64,000 nt of DNA from Kineosporiaceae bacterium (GTDB taxonomy: Bacteria; Actinomycetota; Actinomycetes; Actinomycetales; Kineosporiaceae): the NCBI GenBank assembly GCA_016713225.1, contig JADJPO010000003.1, forward strand, positions 496,001 to 560,000, read 5' to 3'. Shown here in pieces: positions 1 to 8,947 of the stretch; position 1 is the stretch's first letter; every line of letters starts with the position of its first letter. The notes beneath the pieces are model-generated. The model saw only the letters and a list, made by a program, of their open reading frames with translations, was not told where the DNA came from and did not search any database. Position numbers and translations under genes: made by a program.

Positions 1-1757
1 ATCTGGTGGAACCCGAGGCGTTCCAACCGTTCCCGCCACGACTCGGTGAACCCGTGCCGGGCCTGGGCACGATCACCCACGATCGTGAAGCTGCGCGACG
101 GACAGCGCAGCACCATCATCTGCCATTCGGCGTCGGTCAGCTCCTGGGCCTCGTCGACCACGATGTTAGCGAACGGCCCGGCGAGGTGGTCGGGGGTGGC
201 CTGCGGCAGGCCGGCCTCGTCGACCTGGACGGTCTGGAGATCGGACCCGCGCAGCATCGACATGACGAGCATCTCGGAGTCGTCGGAGTTGATCAGGTGC
301 TCGACGACCCGGTCCATCTCCTCGCGCTCGGCCGCCAGCAGCGCGGCCCTACGCCGGGCGCGTCGTGACGCCCGTGGGTCACCGAGCCGCTGGCGGGCGG
401 CGTCCAGCAGGGGCAGGTCGCTCGTCGTCCACGCCTGGGGGTCGCGGCGTTGCAGCGCGCGGATGTCCGTCGGGCTCAGCCACGGCGCGCAATGGCGTAG
501 GAACGCCGGCACCGACCACAGGTCGCCGACGAGGTCGGTCGCCTCCAGCAGCGGCCAGGCGCGGTGCACCGCGGTGAGCAGTTCTCTGTTCCGCCGCAAC
601 GCCGTACGCAGCATGTCGGGCGTGACCTCGTCGTCCTCGCCGTCGGCCTTGTCCATCAGGATCGCCACCAACGCCTCGAGGATCACCTCGCGGGCCTCGT
701 TGTGCGGCGTGCCGACGTCCGGGGTGTCGAAGGCCTCGACCCAGTCATCGGGGCTCAGCCAGACGTCCGACCAGGCGGTGGTGACGGTCAGGCCCGCGGT
801 AGGTGGGTCCTCGTAGAACCGGACGGCCGCCTCGACCGCACTGACGAGCTGCGCCGAGGACTTCAGGCGGACGACGTCCGGGTCGGCTTCGGGGACCGCG
901 GTGGCTCCCTCGGTGACCAGGTCGCGCAGGGTGCAGGTCTGGACGCCGTCCTCACCGAGGCTGGGCAGGACGTCGGCGACGTAGTCGAGATAGGGCTGAT
1001 GCGGGCCGACGAACAACACCCCGCCGCGGCGGTGGCTCAGGCGTGGGTCGGAGTAGAGCAGGTAGGCGGAACGGTGCAGGGCGACAACGGTCTTGCCCGT
1101 TCCCGGCCCGCCATCGACCACCAGGGCGCCACGCGAACCGGCGCGGATGACGGCGTCCTGGTCGGACTGGATGGTGCCGAGGACGTCACGCATGCGGGGC
1201 GAGCGATTGCTGCCGAGGCTGGCGATGAAGGCGGACTGGTCATCGAGGGCTGCGTTGTGCTCGAGCCCGGCGGCGGTGAACACCTCGTCCCAGTAGTCGT
1301 TGATGCGGCCGCGGGTCCAGCGGTAGCGGCGGCGGCTGACCAATCCCATCGGGTTGGCGTGGGTGGCGCCGAAGAACGGCTCGGCCACGGGGGAGCGCCA
1401 GTCCACGAGCAGCTGGCGGCCGGTGCTGTCGGTGAGGCCGAGGCGCCCGATGTAGACCGGTTCGGGGTCGTCGGCAGCGACCATGCGCCCCAGGCACAGG
1501 TCCAGGCCGAAGCGCCGCAGGGTGCGCAGCCGGGCCGACAGCCGATGGACCTCGAGGTCACGGTCCATGGCCTCCTGACCGCTGCCCCCGGGGGCAGCGA
1601 GCTCGGCCTGGAGTCGGGCCGACAGATCGGCGAGGGAGTGCTCGAGAGTCTCTGCGAGCGCCACGAAGTGCTGCTCGTCGACGGCGACGAGCAGCGGGTC
1701 GGCCTTGGCCGCGAGGCGGTCCGGCAGGTCGAACGCGCTGGTCGTCAGGGGGCTCAC
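1..1757 (-). CDS. helR: RNA polymerase recycling ATPase HelR (HelD-like helicase), 3' end beyond window
   Basis: UvrD/Rep-like superfamily 1 ATPase of the HelD/HelR group. In actinomycetes HelR dislodges stalled RNA polymerase and contributes to rifamycin tolerance (family knowledge). Seen here: Walker A GGPGTGKT about residues 216-223, a Walker B/DEAQ box encoded near 140-160, and the family-typical N-terminal coiled region rich in Arg/Glu. The frame stays open to base 1, so the C-terminal helicase lobe is missing. I chose GTG at 1757 because GGAG lies 8 nt upstream and HelR proteins usually start just before FDLPDRLAAKADP. An in-frame ATG at 1838 would add 27 residues with a poorer ribosome site. 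I looked for a rifamycin-associated palindrome upstream and saw none. Confidence 0.9.
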   Translation of the reverse strand, partial: MSPLTTSAFDLPDRLAAKADPLLVAVDEQHFVALAETLEHSLADLSARLQAELAAPGGSGQEAMDRDLEVHRLSARLRTLRRFGLDLCLGRMVAADDPEPVYIGRLGLTDSTGRQLLVDWRSPVAEPFFGATHANPMGLVSRRRYRWTRGRINDYWDEVFTAAGLEHNAALDDQSAFIASLGSNRSPRMRDVLGTIQSDQDAVIRAGSRGALVVDGGPGTGKTVVALHRSAYLLYSDPRLSHRRGGVLFVGPHQPYLDYVADVLPSLGEDGVQTCTLRDLVTEGATAVPEADPDVVRLKSSAQLVSAVEAAVRFYEDPPTAGLTVTTAWSDVWLSPDDWVEAFDTPDVGTPHNEAREVILEALVAILMDKADGEDDEVTPDMLRTALRRNRELLTAVHRAWPLLEATDLVGDLWSVPAFLRHCAPWLSPTDIRALQRRDPQAWTTSDLPLLDAARQRLGDPRASRRARRRAALLAAEREEMDRVVEHLINSDDSEMLVMSMLRGSDLQTVQVDEAGLPQATPDHLAGPFANIVVDEAQELTDAEWQMMVLRCPSRSFTIVGDRAQARHGFTESWRERLERLGFHQ

Positions 1758-1884
1758 GTCGTCGGCTCCGATTCTGAGGTGGCCATCCACCTTGGCGCGG
1801 TTCGAGCCAGTTCGCGAACCCTGGCGGCCCGTGGACATCGGTGCACTCGTGCCGATGAGCCATAAGAATAGCTCAATGAATAAT

Positions 1885-1902
1885 GGTTTAGAGCCGATAA
1901 CC
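1885..1902. promoter_or_regulatory. dyad GGTT-N10-AACC in helR/hipB intergenic region
   Basis: An AT-rich gap separates divergent helR and hipB. It contains GGTTTAGAGCCGATAACC, a half-site dyad placed 31 nt before the likely hipB start. HipB-type repressors bind such dyads to autoregulate, so this is a candidate operator. It is one weak palindrome and the assignment is inference. Confidence 0.3.
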
Positions 1903-1932
1903 CTGATACATTGCGGTTAGGAGGTGATGGGA

Positions 1933-2265
1933 GTGCGAAGAGCGCACACGTACTCGCCGCAGACCCAAGAGGCCGTTCGCGTCTTGGGCTTGGACATTGC
2001 CCGCGCTCGACGTGCCCGCCGCTGGACCCAGGCAGAGCTGGCCGAGCGCGCCGGGATCTCCGATGGCACATTGCGCAGCATCGAGCGCGGGGCACCCACA
2101 GCGACCATCGGCGTGGTCTTCGAACTTGCCTCCCTGCTCGGCATCGACCTGTTCGGCGCTGGGCCCGAGGAACTGTCGGCGCTCGTTGCCCAGAGCCGCG
2201 ACCGCTTGGCGCTTCTGCCGGCCCGGGTCCGTGCCCGGCCAGCGCAGGTCCAGGACGACTTCTGA
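1933..2265 (+). CDS. HipB-like XRE-family antitoxin/repressor
   Basis: DNA-binding partner of the HipA-like kinase that follows. A helix-turn-helix of the XRE/Cro type occupies roughly residues 20-75 (AELAERAGISDGTLRSIERG), followed by a short acidic C-terminus. AGGAGG at 1919-1924 fits GTG at 1933 with 8 nt spacing. The ATG at 1927 and GTG at 1924 lie too close to it, so 1933 is preferred. The stop overlaps the hipA start by one base (TGATG), meaning translational coupling as in hipBA operons. Expected role: neutralise HipA and repress the operon. With hipA broken in this sequence, hipB may act alone. Confidence 0.8.
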   Translation: MRRAHTYSPQTQEAVRVLGLDIARARRARRWTQAELAERAGISDGTLRSIERGAPTATIGVVFELASLLGIDLFGAGPEELSALVAQSRDRLALLPARVRARPAQVQDDF

Positions 2266-3550
2266 TGGGTCTGCAGACACCGCTGACCTCGACGCCCAGC
2301 GAGGCATTCGTATGGGTTTGGCTGCCCGGTGCGGTCGACCCGGTCCCTGCGGGCAGGCTCGTCTCTGAGGGCGAGGTCATCACCTTCAACTACGGCCGCA
2401 GCTACCTGGATCGTCCTGGGGCCATCCCGCTGTCCTTGCCAGAACTCCCGCTCCGGCGTGGCCGCCAGCGTCCGCAGGGTGCGATGCGGGTTGCCGGTGC
2501 CATCCGCGACGCCGGACCGGACGCCTGGGGCCAGCGAGTCATCCTGGCCCGTCACGTCGGCCGCCTCGATCGCAGCCGCGACCCCGACGAGCTCGGGCTG
2601 CTCACCTATCTCCGCGAGTCCAACAGTGATCGGATCGGTGCGCTGGATTTCCAAGAGAGCCCAGATGCGTACGTCCCACGATCCAGCTCGGCCACCTTGG
2701 AGGAGGTACAAGCGGCCACCGAGAGGTTCCTTGCCGGTGAGCGGTTCTCCCCTGACCTCGACGAGGCTCTGATGCGTGGCACGTCCATCGGGGGAGCGCG
2801 TCCCAAAGTCGTGCTGCACGACAACGATGACGGCCCTTTCCGAGGTCGCCGGTTGATCGCGAAGCTCTCCACTCAGACGGACCCCTACCCCGTGGTGCGG
2901 GCCGAGGTTGTCGCGATGGACCTCGCGGCTCGGGTGGGGCTCGACGTCGCCCACACCTCCCTCACCCAGGCGCTGGGTCGCGACGTCCTGCTCGTCGAAC
3001 GGTTCGACCGCGTCACCAACACTGATGGCGGGGAAGGACGCCGGCTGGTCGTGTCCGGGCTGACACTGCTCGGGCTGGACGAGATGGAGGCCGGTGGGCC
3101 ACCTACCCCGATCTGGCGGATCTGATCCGGGCACGGTTCATCCACCCGGATGCGACGCTACGCGAGTTGTTCGCCCGGATCGTGTTCAACATCTGCGTGT
3201 CCAACACCGACGACCACGCTCGCAACCACGCCGCGTTCTGGGACGGGGAGCAACTCACCCTGACCCCGGCGTACGACGTCTGCCCGCAACTGCGATCGGG
3301 GGAGAGCGCCGCTCAGGCGATGGCCATCACCCGGGATGGGCGCCGCGAGAGCCGGTTCGCCACGTGCGTCGCTGCGGCTGAGATCTACCACCTCACTCGT
3401 TCGCAGGCCGCCGACATCATCGAGCATCAGGTCACCGTCATCACGGAGCAGTGGCGCGATGCCGCTGATGCCGCCCAGTTGACCGAGGCCGATCGCGCTC
3501 AGCTGTGGGGCCGCCAGATCCTCAACCCGGCGGTCCACTACACCGGCTGA
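2265..3550 (+). pseudogene. HipA-like serine/threonine kinase toxin, frameshifted
   Basis: HipA-family toxins phosphorylate tRNA synthetases such as GltX and arrest growth. The first segment (2265-3125) has the HipA N-terminal fold, the SIGGARPK nucleotide-loop motif and VERFDR. The second (about 3094-3550) carries the kinase core NTDDHARNHAAF and the metal-binding AYDVCPQ. The two lie in different frames. One base missing near 3092 would restore the sequence E-A-R-W-A-T-Y-P-D-L across the junction, and the rest aligns cleanly. All catalytic motifs are intact, so this is either a very recent inactivation or a sequencing error; other such breaks occur in this window. Joined length (about 428 residues) is normal for HipA. 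Confidence 0.8.
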
Positions 3551-3580
3551 ACGGTGAGACGGCCCGCCACTGCCCCTCGC

Positions 3581-4159
3581 TCAGAAGTCCACGACTGAGG
3601 CACAGGCGCGAGCCCCTGCCAGGGTGAACCCCAAGCTCAGCGTCGTGGTGAGCTCGGTTTGCTCGGTCATGATGTCCATGAGTCGCTGTGAGAAGACCGG
3701 ATGGCCGGCATAGATCGTGGCCGCCTCGGTCGAGAGCTCGGAGTATTGCCGCAGCCCGCGAATCAGGGTGGTAGCCCTGGACGGCGTCGACCCGATGCGG
3801 GACAGTCCGGACGCCGCAGCTCCGGTCGAGTCCGCGAGCCAGGCAGAGTAGAGCGCCATGTCGTCGTCCAGGTTTCCCGATTGCGCCCGAGGTGCCGATC
3901 CCCTCGTGGAGACCACGTCGGCACAGACCTTGTCGGCGTTGTCGAACCACGACTCCTCGCCGTCACCGGTGTCGTCCGATTCAGCCGTACGAATCACGTG
4001 CTTCGTCCGACTCGGCTGATGCGTTGCGGTTCTCGGCGCGGCCGAGGCTGTCGTCGTCGAGTCGGAGGGCGTGGCGTCGGTGGAGCACCCGGCGACCGAC
4101 CCGCAGAGGATGAGCCCGATCGCACCGTAGGACCTGAGCCGTCCGATCTGGTTGAACAT
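3581..4159 (-). CDS. putative lipoprotein of unknown function
   Basis: 192 residues. The N-terminus has a basic stretch, a hydrophobic core and a lipobox (SVAGC), so it should be lipid-anchored on the outer face of the membrane. A Thr/Ser/Ala-rich linker follows, then a mostly helical domain without a motif I recognise. ATG at 4159 is preferred to 4180 because AGGGGG lies 6 nt upstream. It starts 17 bp after the stop of the polytopic membrane gene and is probably cotranscribed, so the two products may work together at the membrane. It ends 31 bp from convergent hipA. Confidence 0.7.
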   Translation of the reverse strand: MFNQIGRLRSYGAIGLILCGSVAGCSTDATPSDSTTTASAAPRTATHQPSRTKHVIRTAESDDTGDGEESWFDNADKVCADVVSTRGSAPRAQSGNLDDDMALYSAWLADSTGAAASGLSRIGSTPSRATTLIRGLRQYSELSTEAATIYAGHPVFSQRLMDIMTEQTELTTTLSLGFTLAGARACASVVDF

Positions 4160-4176
4160 GACGAACCCCCTGAATC

Positions 4177-5958
4177 TCATGGCTGAGCGACCGCGTTGCC
4201 TCGAGCGGCATGACGGCCCGGATGACTCGAACGGCTCGAGGCCGCCGGCAGCGCGCGGAGCAGCACCCGAGCGCTGTCGGCCGGCTCACTGGATCGGGCG
4301 CGCACCAGGCGAACCGCCGGGGTGCGCTCGCGCCGGTTCGGCGAGTCGCCGGAGACCCTGGCCCAGAGCTGGTGCAGCGTCCCGTGCAGAAACCGCTCGT
4401 CGGTCGATTCGTCCACCAGGAGAATGGATTTGGTGAGAGGAGCCAGGTCGAGCAGGAGTCCCAGCTCGTAGATGCACCCGGAGTTGGCGGCCGAGAATCC
4501 GCGCAGGTCCATGAGGATCGCGTCACCGGATACGACCAGGGACGCGACGGCGCTGCGCCAGGTGTCCTCGAAACAGAAGAACTCGTTGATCCGATACCGA
4601 CCGTCCGGGTCCACCCGATGATCCAGCGTGCTCAGCCGCAGCGCGAGGTCGGTCTGGTCGTGCACGAAGTTCCGGTCCAGCCGACCACTGACGAAGTCGA
4701 GGAACTCGTGTGGCTCGACCGTGGTCGACACCAGATCCGGCCCGGCGATGAGCGCGATGGGTCCCTGCCTGCGCCACAGGCTGCCCAGGACGTCGAGCAG
4801 CCCCACCTCGCGTCGTCCCAGGGCGAAGACGCGCAACAGCACCAGCAGACGACCGTCAGCGCGTGGACGGCGACTGATCCATCGGAAGCACAGCGTGGTG
4901 ACGATGCGATAGGCAGCAAAGGCCGCGAGGCCGGCGAACGCCCAGTACCACCCCTCGTACGACAGGTCCGCGCCGTGCGCGGCACCGAAGATGAGCACCA
5001 GGGCGTCGAGCGTGATGGACTGGTCGCTCACCGCCTTGTCGCGGTAGCGGCGTCCGATCAAAGACAACATCGCCAGCGCGGCCACGGCGCACACTCCCAG
5101 GGCGAGGACCAGGATCGCCAGGTCCAGCCCACCCGGGGGAAGGTGCGCCAGGCTGTACCCCAGCCTGAGCCCAGTGCTCAGCGGGGTGTCCGAGATGGCG
5201 GCCCCGATCAGCATGAACAGGCCGAGGTCGGCGATGAAGATCGAGGACAACACCAGCGGGCCGACGGCGCGAATCCGGCGGGCGAGATAGGCGCAGATCA
5301 ACAGCGTCTGAGCAAGGTCCGTGAGCACCCATAGCCGGAGGAGTTGGCCCACGGAACTCGAGTCACTCTGGAGCACCACGGCGGCGATGAGCACGGCGTA
5401 GCCGATGCCGTAGCCGGCGACCAGCTCGACCCGCTCACGCCAGCGCACGGTCGCGGCGAGACTGGCCGTGAGCACCCCGGGCCAGGCGCCGACCCAGAAC
5501 AGCACCAGGAACCGCAGGAGGGTGAAGTCCGTCGCCGTGGCCCTCAGGAAGGTCACCGCGGCGACCACGCCGAAGGCGGCGCCACCGGCCAGCTGGACGG
5601 CGCCCGCTCGTCGTAGATCGCCAAAGGCTCCGTGGACGAAGGGCTCTGCCGCCGGGTCCGGCCCGGCCGGGCCGTCAGCCTCCGATACGGCGATCAACAA
5701 CGGCGGTGGGAGAGCCGCCGGGGCGAGCGGGGGCTCGGCGAGCGCTCGAGAGCCGGACGGAACGGCCGTTGTCCGCATGCGGCGGACGACCGCTCGGCGG
5801 TAGAGGAACAGCAACCCGACCGATACCGGGACGGCGAGGACGCCTGCCACCAGGAGGGCAACGGGCGCCGACCACACCAGGGGATCGCCGGCCGAGCCGG
5901 CCGCGTCGAAGGGGCAGGGCGCGATGGCCGTCACGAGGATGAGAAGCATGGTCGTCAT
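4177..5958 (-). CDS. polytopic membrane protein with unassigned cytoplasmic C-terminal domain
   Basis: 593 residues. The first ~370 show repeated hydrophobic segments (I count about eight to ten helices) broken by a Pro/Ala-rich loop near residues 65-95. The last ~220 residues are soluble and contain DGRYRINEFFCFEDTW followed by AILMDLRGFSAANSGCIYEL, an alternating strand/helix pattern with an acidic residue after a Gly-Cys. This resembles the general look of TIR/SLOG-like nucleotide-binding folds, but that is inference from pattern only. The start ATG at 5958 leads directly into the first membrane helix. It probably forms an operon with the lipoprotein gene. Confidence 0.65.
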   Translation of the reverse strand: MTTMLLILVTAIAPCPFDAAGSAGDPLVWSAPVALLVAGVLAVPVSVGLLFLYRRAVVRRMRTTAVPSGSRALAEPPLAPAALPPPLLIAVSEADGPAGPDPAAEPFVHGAFGDLRRAGAVQLAGGAAFGVVAAVTFLRATATDFTLLRFLVLFWVGAWPGVLTASLAATVRWRERVELVAGYGIGYAVLIAAVVLQSDSSSVGQLLRLWVLTDLAQTLLICAYLARRIRAVGPLVLSSIFIADLGLFMLIGAAISDTPLSTGLRLGYSLAHLPPGGLDLAILVLALGVCAVAALAMLSLIGRRYRDKAVSDQSITLDALVLIFGAAHGADLSYEGWYWAFAGLAAFAAYRIVTTLCFRWISRRPRADGRLLVLLRVFALGRREVGLLDVLGSLWRRQGPIALIAGPDLVSTTVEPHEFLDFVSGRLDRNFVHDQTDLALRLSTLDHRVDPDGRYRINEFFCFEDTWRSAVASLVVSGDAILMDLRGFSAANSGCIYELGLLLDLAPLTKSILLVDESTDERFLHGTLHQLWARVSGDSPNRRERTPAVRLVRARSSEPADSARVLLRALPAASSRSSHPGRHAARGNAVAQP

Positions 5959-6117
5959 CAGGAACCCACCCGCCCATGGGTTGTCCCGTGCGCCGACAGC
6001 TGAGGTCCGGCGCTTCCATGCTTCGCCGCGAGATCATCCCCGGCCAGGGGCGAACGACATCGACGCGAGTGTTGCCAGCCACACCCCGGAGGGGACGTCC
6101 AAAACGCCGGCTGATGC

Positions 6118-8829
6118 TCAGGACAGGCCGAGTGCCGCGAGTTCCGCGCGGGAGGACACCCCGAGCTTGGTGAACACGTTGCGCAGGTGGAAGTCGATCG
6201 TCCGAGGTGACAGGAACAGGTGGGCGGCAGCGTCGCGGTTGCTCAGTCCCTGCCGCACCAGTTCGGCGACGTGTCGCTCTTGGGGCGTGAGGTCGGCGGG
6301 GGTGATGGAGTCCCGCTTGCGTGCGGTCTCGCCGGACGCCCGCAGCTCGTGTCGCGCCCGCGCGGCCCAGCGCGATGCGCCGACGTCCTCGAAGGTGTCC
6401 AGCGCGGCGCGGAGGTGTTCGCGCGCATCGACCCGACGACGCGAGCGTCGGAGGAACTCGCCGAACGCCAGCTCTGTTCGGGCCCGGTCGACCCGGCGGG
6501 GGGAGTGGGCGTGCGCGTCGAGGGCGCGCTCGAACCACGTCTGTGCCTCGGATCCGTCGGCCAGCAGGGCACGAGCGTGCGCGGCGGATGCCATCGCCCA
6601 GGGTGCCGCGGTGAGTTCGGCAAGGGTTGTGAGCTCGTCCGCCCACGCGCGCACCAGGTCGGCTCGACCGGCTCGTGCGGCTGCCTCCACACGGTCCAGC
6701 GCCGACATGTGCTTCACCATCGCGTGGGTGATCTGCTCCAGGTGATACAGGGCGGCGTCCGGGGTGTCGGCTGTGGCGACACCCCGGGCCCAGAGCATCA
6801 CGTCGCGGCTGACGATGCTGGTCAGGCCGACGTCCCGGCTCCGGGTCGGTCGGTCGTAGTCGGTCAGACAGCGGTCGAACTCGGGCTGGTCGCCGCGCAG
6901 CGCGGCCAACAGCGTGAGCCAGGCCAACGGCAGGCTGCCGAGTGCGTCCTGCCCGGTCCCCCGAGCGAGGTCCAGCGCCTCGGCCGAGCCGGCGGCAGCG
7001 GTGCGCCAGTCGCCGGTGCTGATCTCCGCCGGAGCGCGACGGGCGAGCCCGAACAGGATGGTGACCGGTGCCCCCGCATCCCGCGCGTGGGCCACGAACC
7101 GGCCGTACTCGCGCAGGGCGACATCGTCGTCCCCGATGTAGAGGGCGGCCAGACCGAGGTTCGGCACCAGGTCGACGTCCCCGCCGGCCAGGTCCTGGGC
7201 GAAGGCCAGCCGGAACTCGGCTGTCGCGTCGCGCAGGTTGCCGCGGGCGATGTGGGCGAAGCCGCACAGCAGCAGGGCCGACGCGCGCGCTGCGCCCGAC
7301 GGCAGACAGTCCAGGTCGCCGACGAACTCCGTCGGATCGATGTCGATGCCCGAGTCGGCGCCGAAGGTGGCGGCGGCGGCCGCCATCCGGGCCATCACCG
7401 TGGCCCGGGCGAGGTCCGCTCCGGCGACGTCACGAGCGGCCTGCAGCAGGATCCGGTGTCCCACCGGCCCCGACCCGATGTTCCACTCGATCCGGGCGCG
7501 GAGCCGATCGACGTCGGCGCGCACCACGACGCTGTCGGCGGCCGCTCGGGCGGCCTCTGCCAGGGCGCGGGCCCGCCGTGGTTGGGCACCGGCCCATGCG
7601 GCACCGGCAGCGGCCACGAGCCGGGTCGCGCGCGGCCCTGCGGCGACCGTGAGCTCGGCCGCCCGTTCCCAGGCCGCCGAGGCAGCTTCCAGGCCGCCGC
7701 GCTGGGCGGCACGCTCGGCGACGTGGTCGAGGTCGGCGACGACGGACTCGTCGGGCTCCTCGACCGCTGCTGCGCGGTGCCACGCACGCCGGTCGACGTC
7801 CCCGGTGCCGACCAGAGCATCGGCGAGCGCCCGGTGGGCCGCTCTGCGTTGGCTGCTCGTCGCCGCGCCGTATACCGCGGAACGCACCAAGGGGTGGCGC
7901 AGGGTCACGGCGCCGTCGATCACCCTGACCAGGCCGGAGTCCTCGGCAGCGTCGATCGCCTCGGGTGAGGCGCCGAGGGCGAGCGCTGCCTGCCGCACGA
8001 TGGCCACCCGGCCGGAGTCGTCGGCTGCCGCGACCAACAGGAACGATTGCGCGCCCGAGGGCAGGCGTCCGACTCGATCGAGGAAGGCGCGTTCCACCCC
8101 CTGGGTCAACGGCAGGTGGGCCGGCAGGGGGTCCCGGCCGCTGAGCTGATCGGCCGGGAGTGCGTTCGCGAGCTCGACCAGGGCGAGCGGGTTGCCGCCG
8201 GTGCTGGTGACGAGGCGGTCGAGTACCTCGCCTGGAACGGGGATGCCTGCGAGCGTGGTGAGCAGGACGCCGGCGTCGGTCGCGTCCAGCTCGCCCAGCG
8301 TGAGGTCAGGCAGCCCGGCCTCGAAGCGACGCACGTCGCCGTCGCGAGCGGCGAACAACAGGGCGATCCGCTCGACCTGAAGACGGCGTGCCACGAAGAG
8401 CAGCGCAGCGGCGGAGGCGTCGTCCAGCCAGTGGGCGTCATCGATGACGGCCAGTACCGGTGCCTGCTCCGCTGCCTCCGCCAGCAGGCTCAAGGCGGCG
8501 AGGAAGACCAGGAACCGGTCGACCTCGCCGTCCTCCTCACCGAAGGCCCGGCGCAACGACCGTGCCTGCGGCGCGGGCAGGCGTGAGGCGAGGCGCAGGA
8601 CGGGACGCACGAGTCGCTGAAGGGCTGCGAACGCCAGCGGCGATTCCGACTCGATCCCCGAGGTCCGCAGCACGGTGAACCCGTCCGCCTCGGCGGCAGC
8701 GGCCGCGAGCACCGTGGACTTGCCGACTCCCGGCAGCCCGTGGATCACGAGGGCAGACCCGCAGGAGTTGCGCGCCTGGTCCAGCAGTCCCCGAACCGCG
8801 GCGCGCTCGGCTTCTCGACCCGCGAGCAC
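6118..8829 (-). CDS. LuxR-family transcriptional regulator, LAL type with AAA ATPase domain
   Basis: 903 residues, the usual size of LAL (large ATP-binding LuxR) activators related to MalT. Walker A GLPGVGKST is at residues 31-39 and Walker B VLAVIDDAHWLD near 135. A long alanine-rich TPR-like helical region follows, and a LuxR/FixJ helix-turn-helix closes the protein (LTPQERHVAELVRQGLSNRD, then RTIDFHLRNVFTKLG). LAL proteins activate local metabolic genes when a ligand and ATP bind. The start lies 118 bp from a divergent hydrolase gene, so regulation of that hydrolase-oxidoreductase-protease group is the simplest guess. The ligand is unknown. Confidence 0.9.
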   Translation of the reverse strand: MLAGREAERAAVRGLLDQARNSCGSALVIHGLPGVGKSTVLAAAAAEADGFTVLRTSGIESESPLAFAALQRLVRPVLRLASRLPAPQARSLRRAFGEEDGEVDRFLVFLAALSLLAEAAEQAPVLAVIDDAHWLDDASAAALLFVARRLQVERIALLFAARDGDVRRFEAGLPDLTLGELDATDAGVLLTTLAGIPVPGEVLDRLVTSTGGNPLALVELANALPADQLSGRDPLPAHLPLTQGVERAFLDRVGRLPSGAQSFLLVAAADDSGRVAIVRQAALALGASPEAIDAAEDSGLVRVIDGAVTLRHPLVRSAVYGAATSSQRRAAHRALADALVGTGDVDRRAWHRAAAVEEPDESVVADLDHVAERAAQRGGLEAASAAWERAAELTVAAGPRATRLVAAAGAAWAGAQPRRARALAEAARAAADSVVVRADVDRLRARIEWNIGSGPVGHRILLQAARDVAGADLARATVMARMAAAAATFGADSGIDIDPTEFVGDLDCLPSGAARASALLLCGFAHIARGNLRDATAEFRLAFAQDLAGGDVDLVPNLGLAALYIGDDDVALREYGRFVAHARDAGAPVTILFGLARRAPAEISTGDWRTAAAGSAEALDLARGTGQDALGSLPLAWLTLLAALRGDQPEFDRCLTDYDRPTRSRDVGLTSIVSRDVMLWARGVATADTPDAALYHLEQITHAMVKHMSALDRVEAAARAGRADLVRAWADELTTLAELTAAPWAMASAAHARALLADGSEAQTWFERALDAHAHSPRRVDRARTELAFGEFLRRSRRRVDAREHLRAALDTFEDVGASRWAARARHELRASGETARKRDSITPADLTPQERHVAELVRQGLSNRDAAAHLFLSPRTIDFHLRNVFTKLGVSSRAELAALGLS

Positions 8830-8947
8830 GCGGCGAGCGTAACCGGATCGAGGTCAAACCCGGCGAAATGACCGGCGCGACCTGGTGTGGCCCGGACGCA
8901 CGGTGAAGGGGTCAGGAACCACCACACAGCGTCGGGAGAAGGAAGCC

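Noticed and set aside
564..1865. Long plus-strand ORF over helR
   Set aside because: Shadow frame of a GC-rich gene; the minus strand has clear HelR motifs.
1758..1932. Rifamycin-associated element upstream of helR
   Set aside because: The expected GC-rich palindrome is absent; the only dyad is closer to hipB.
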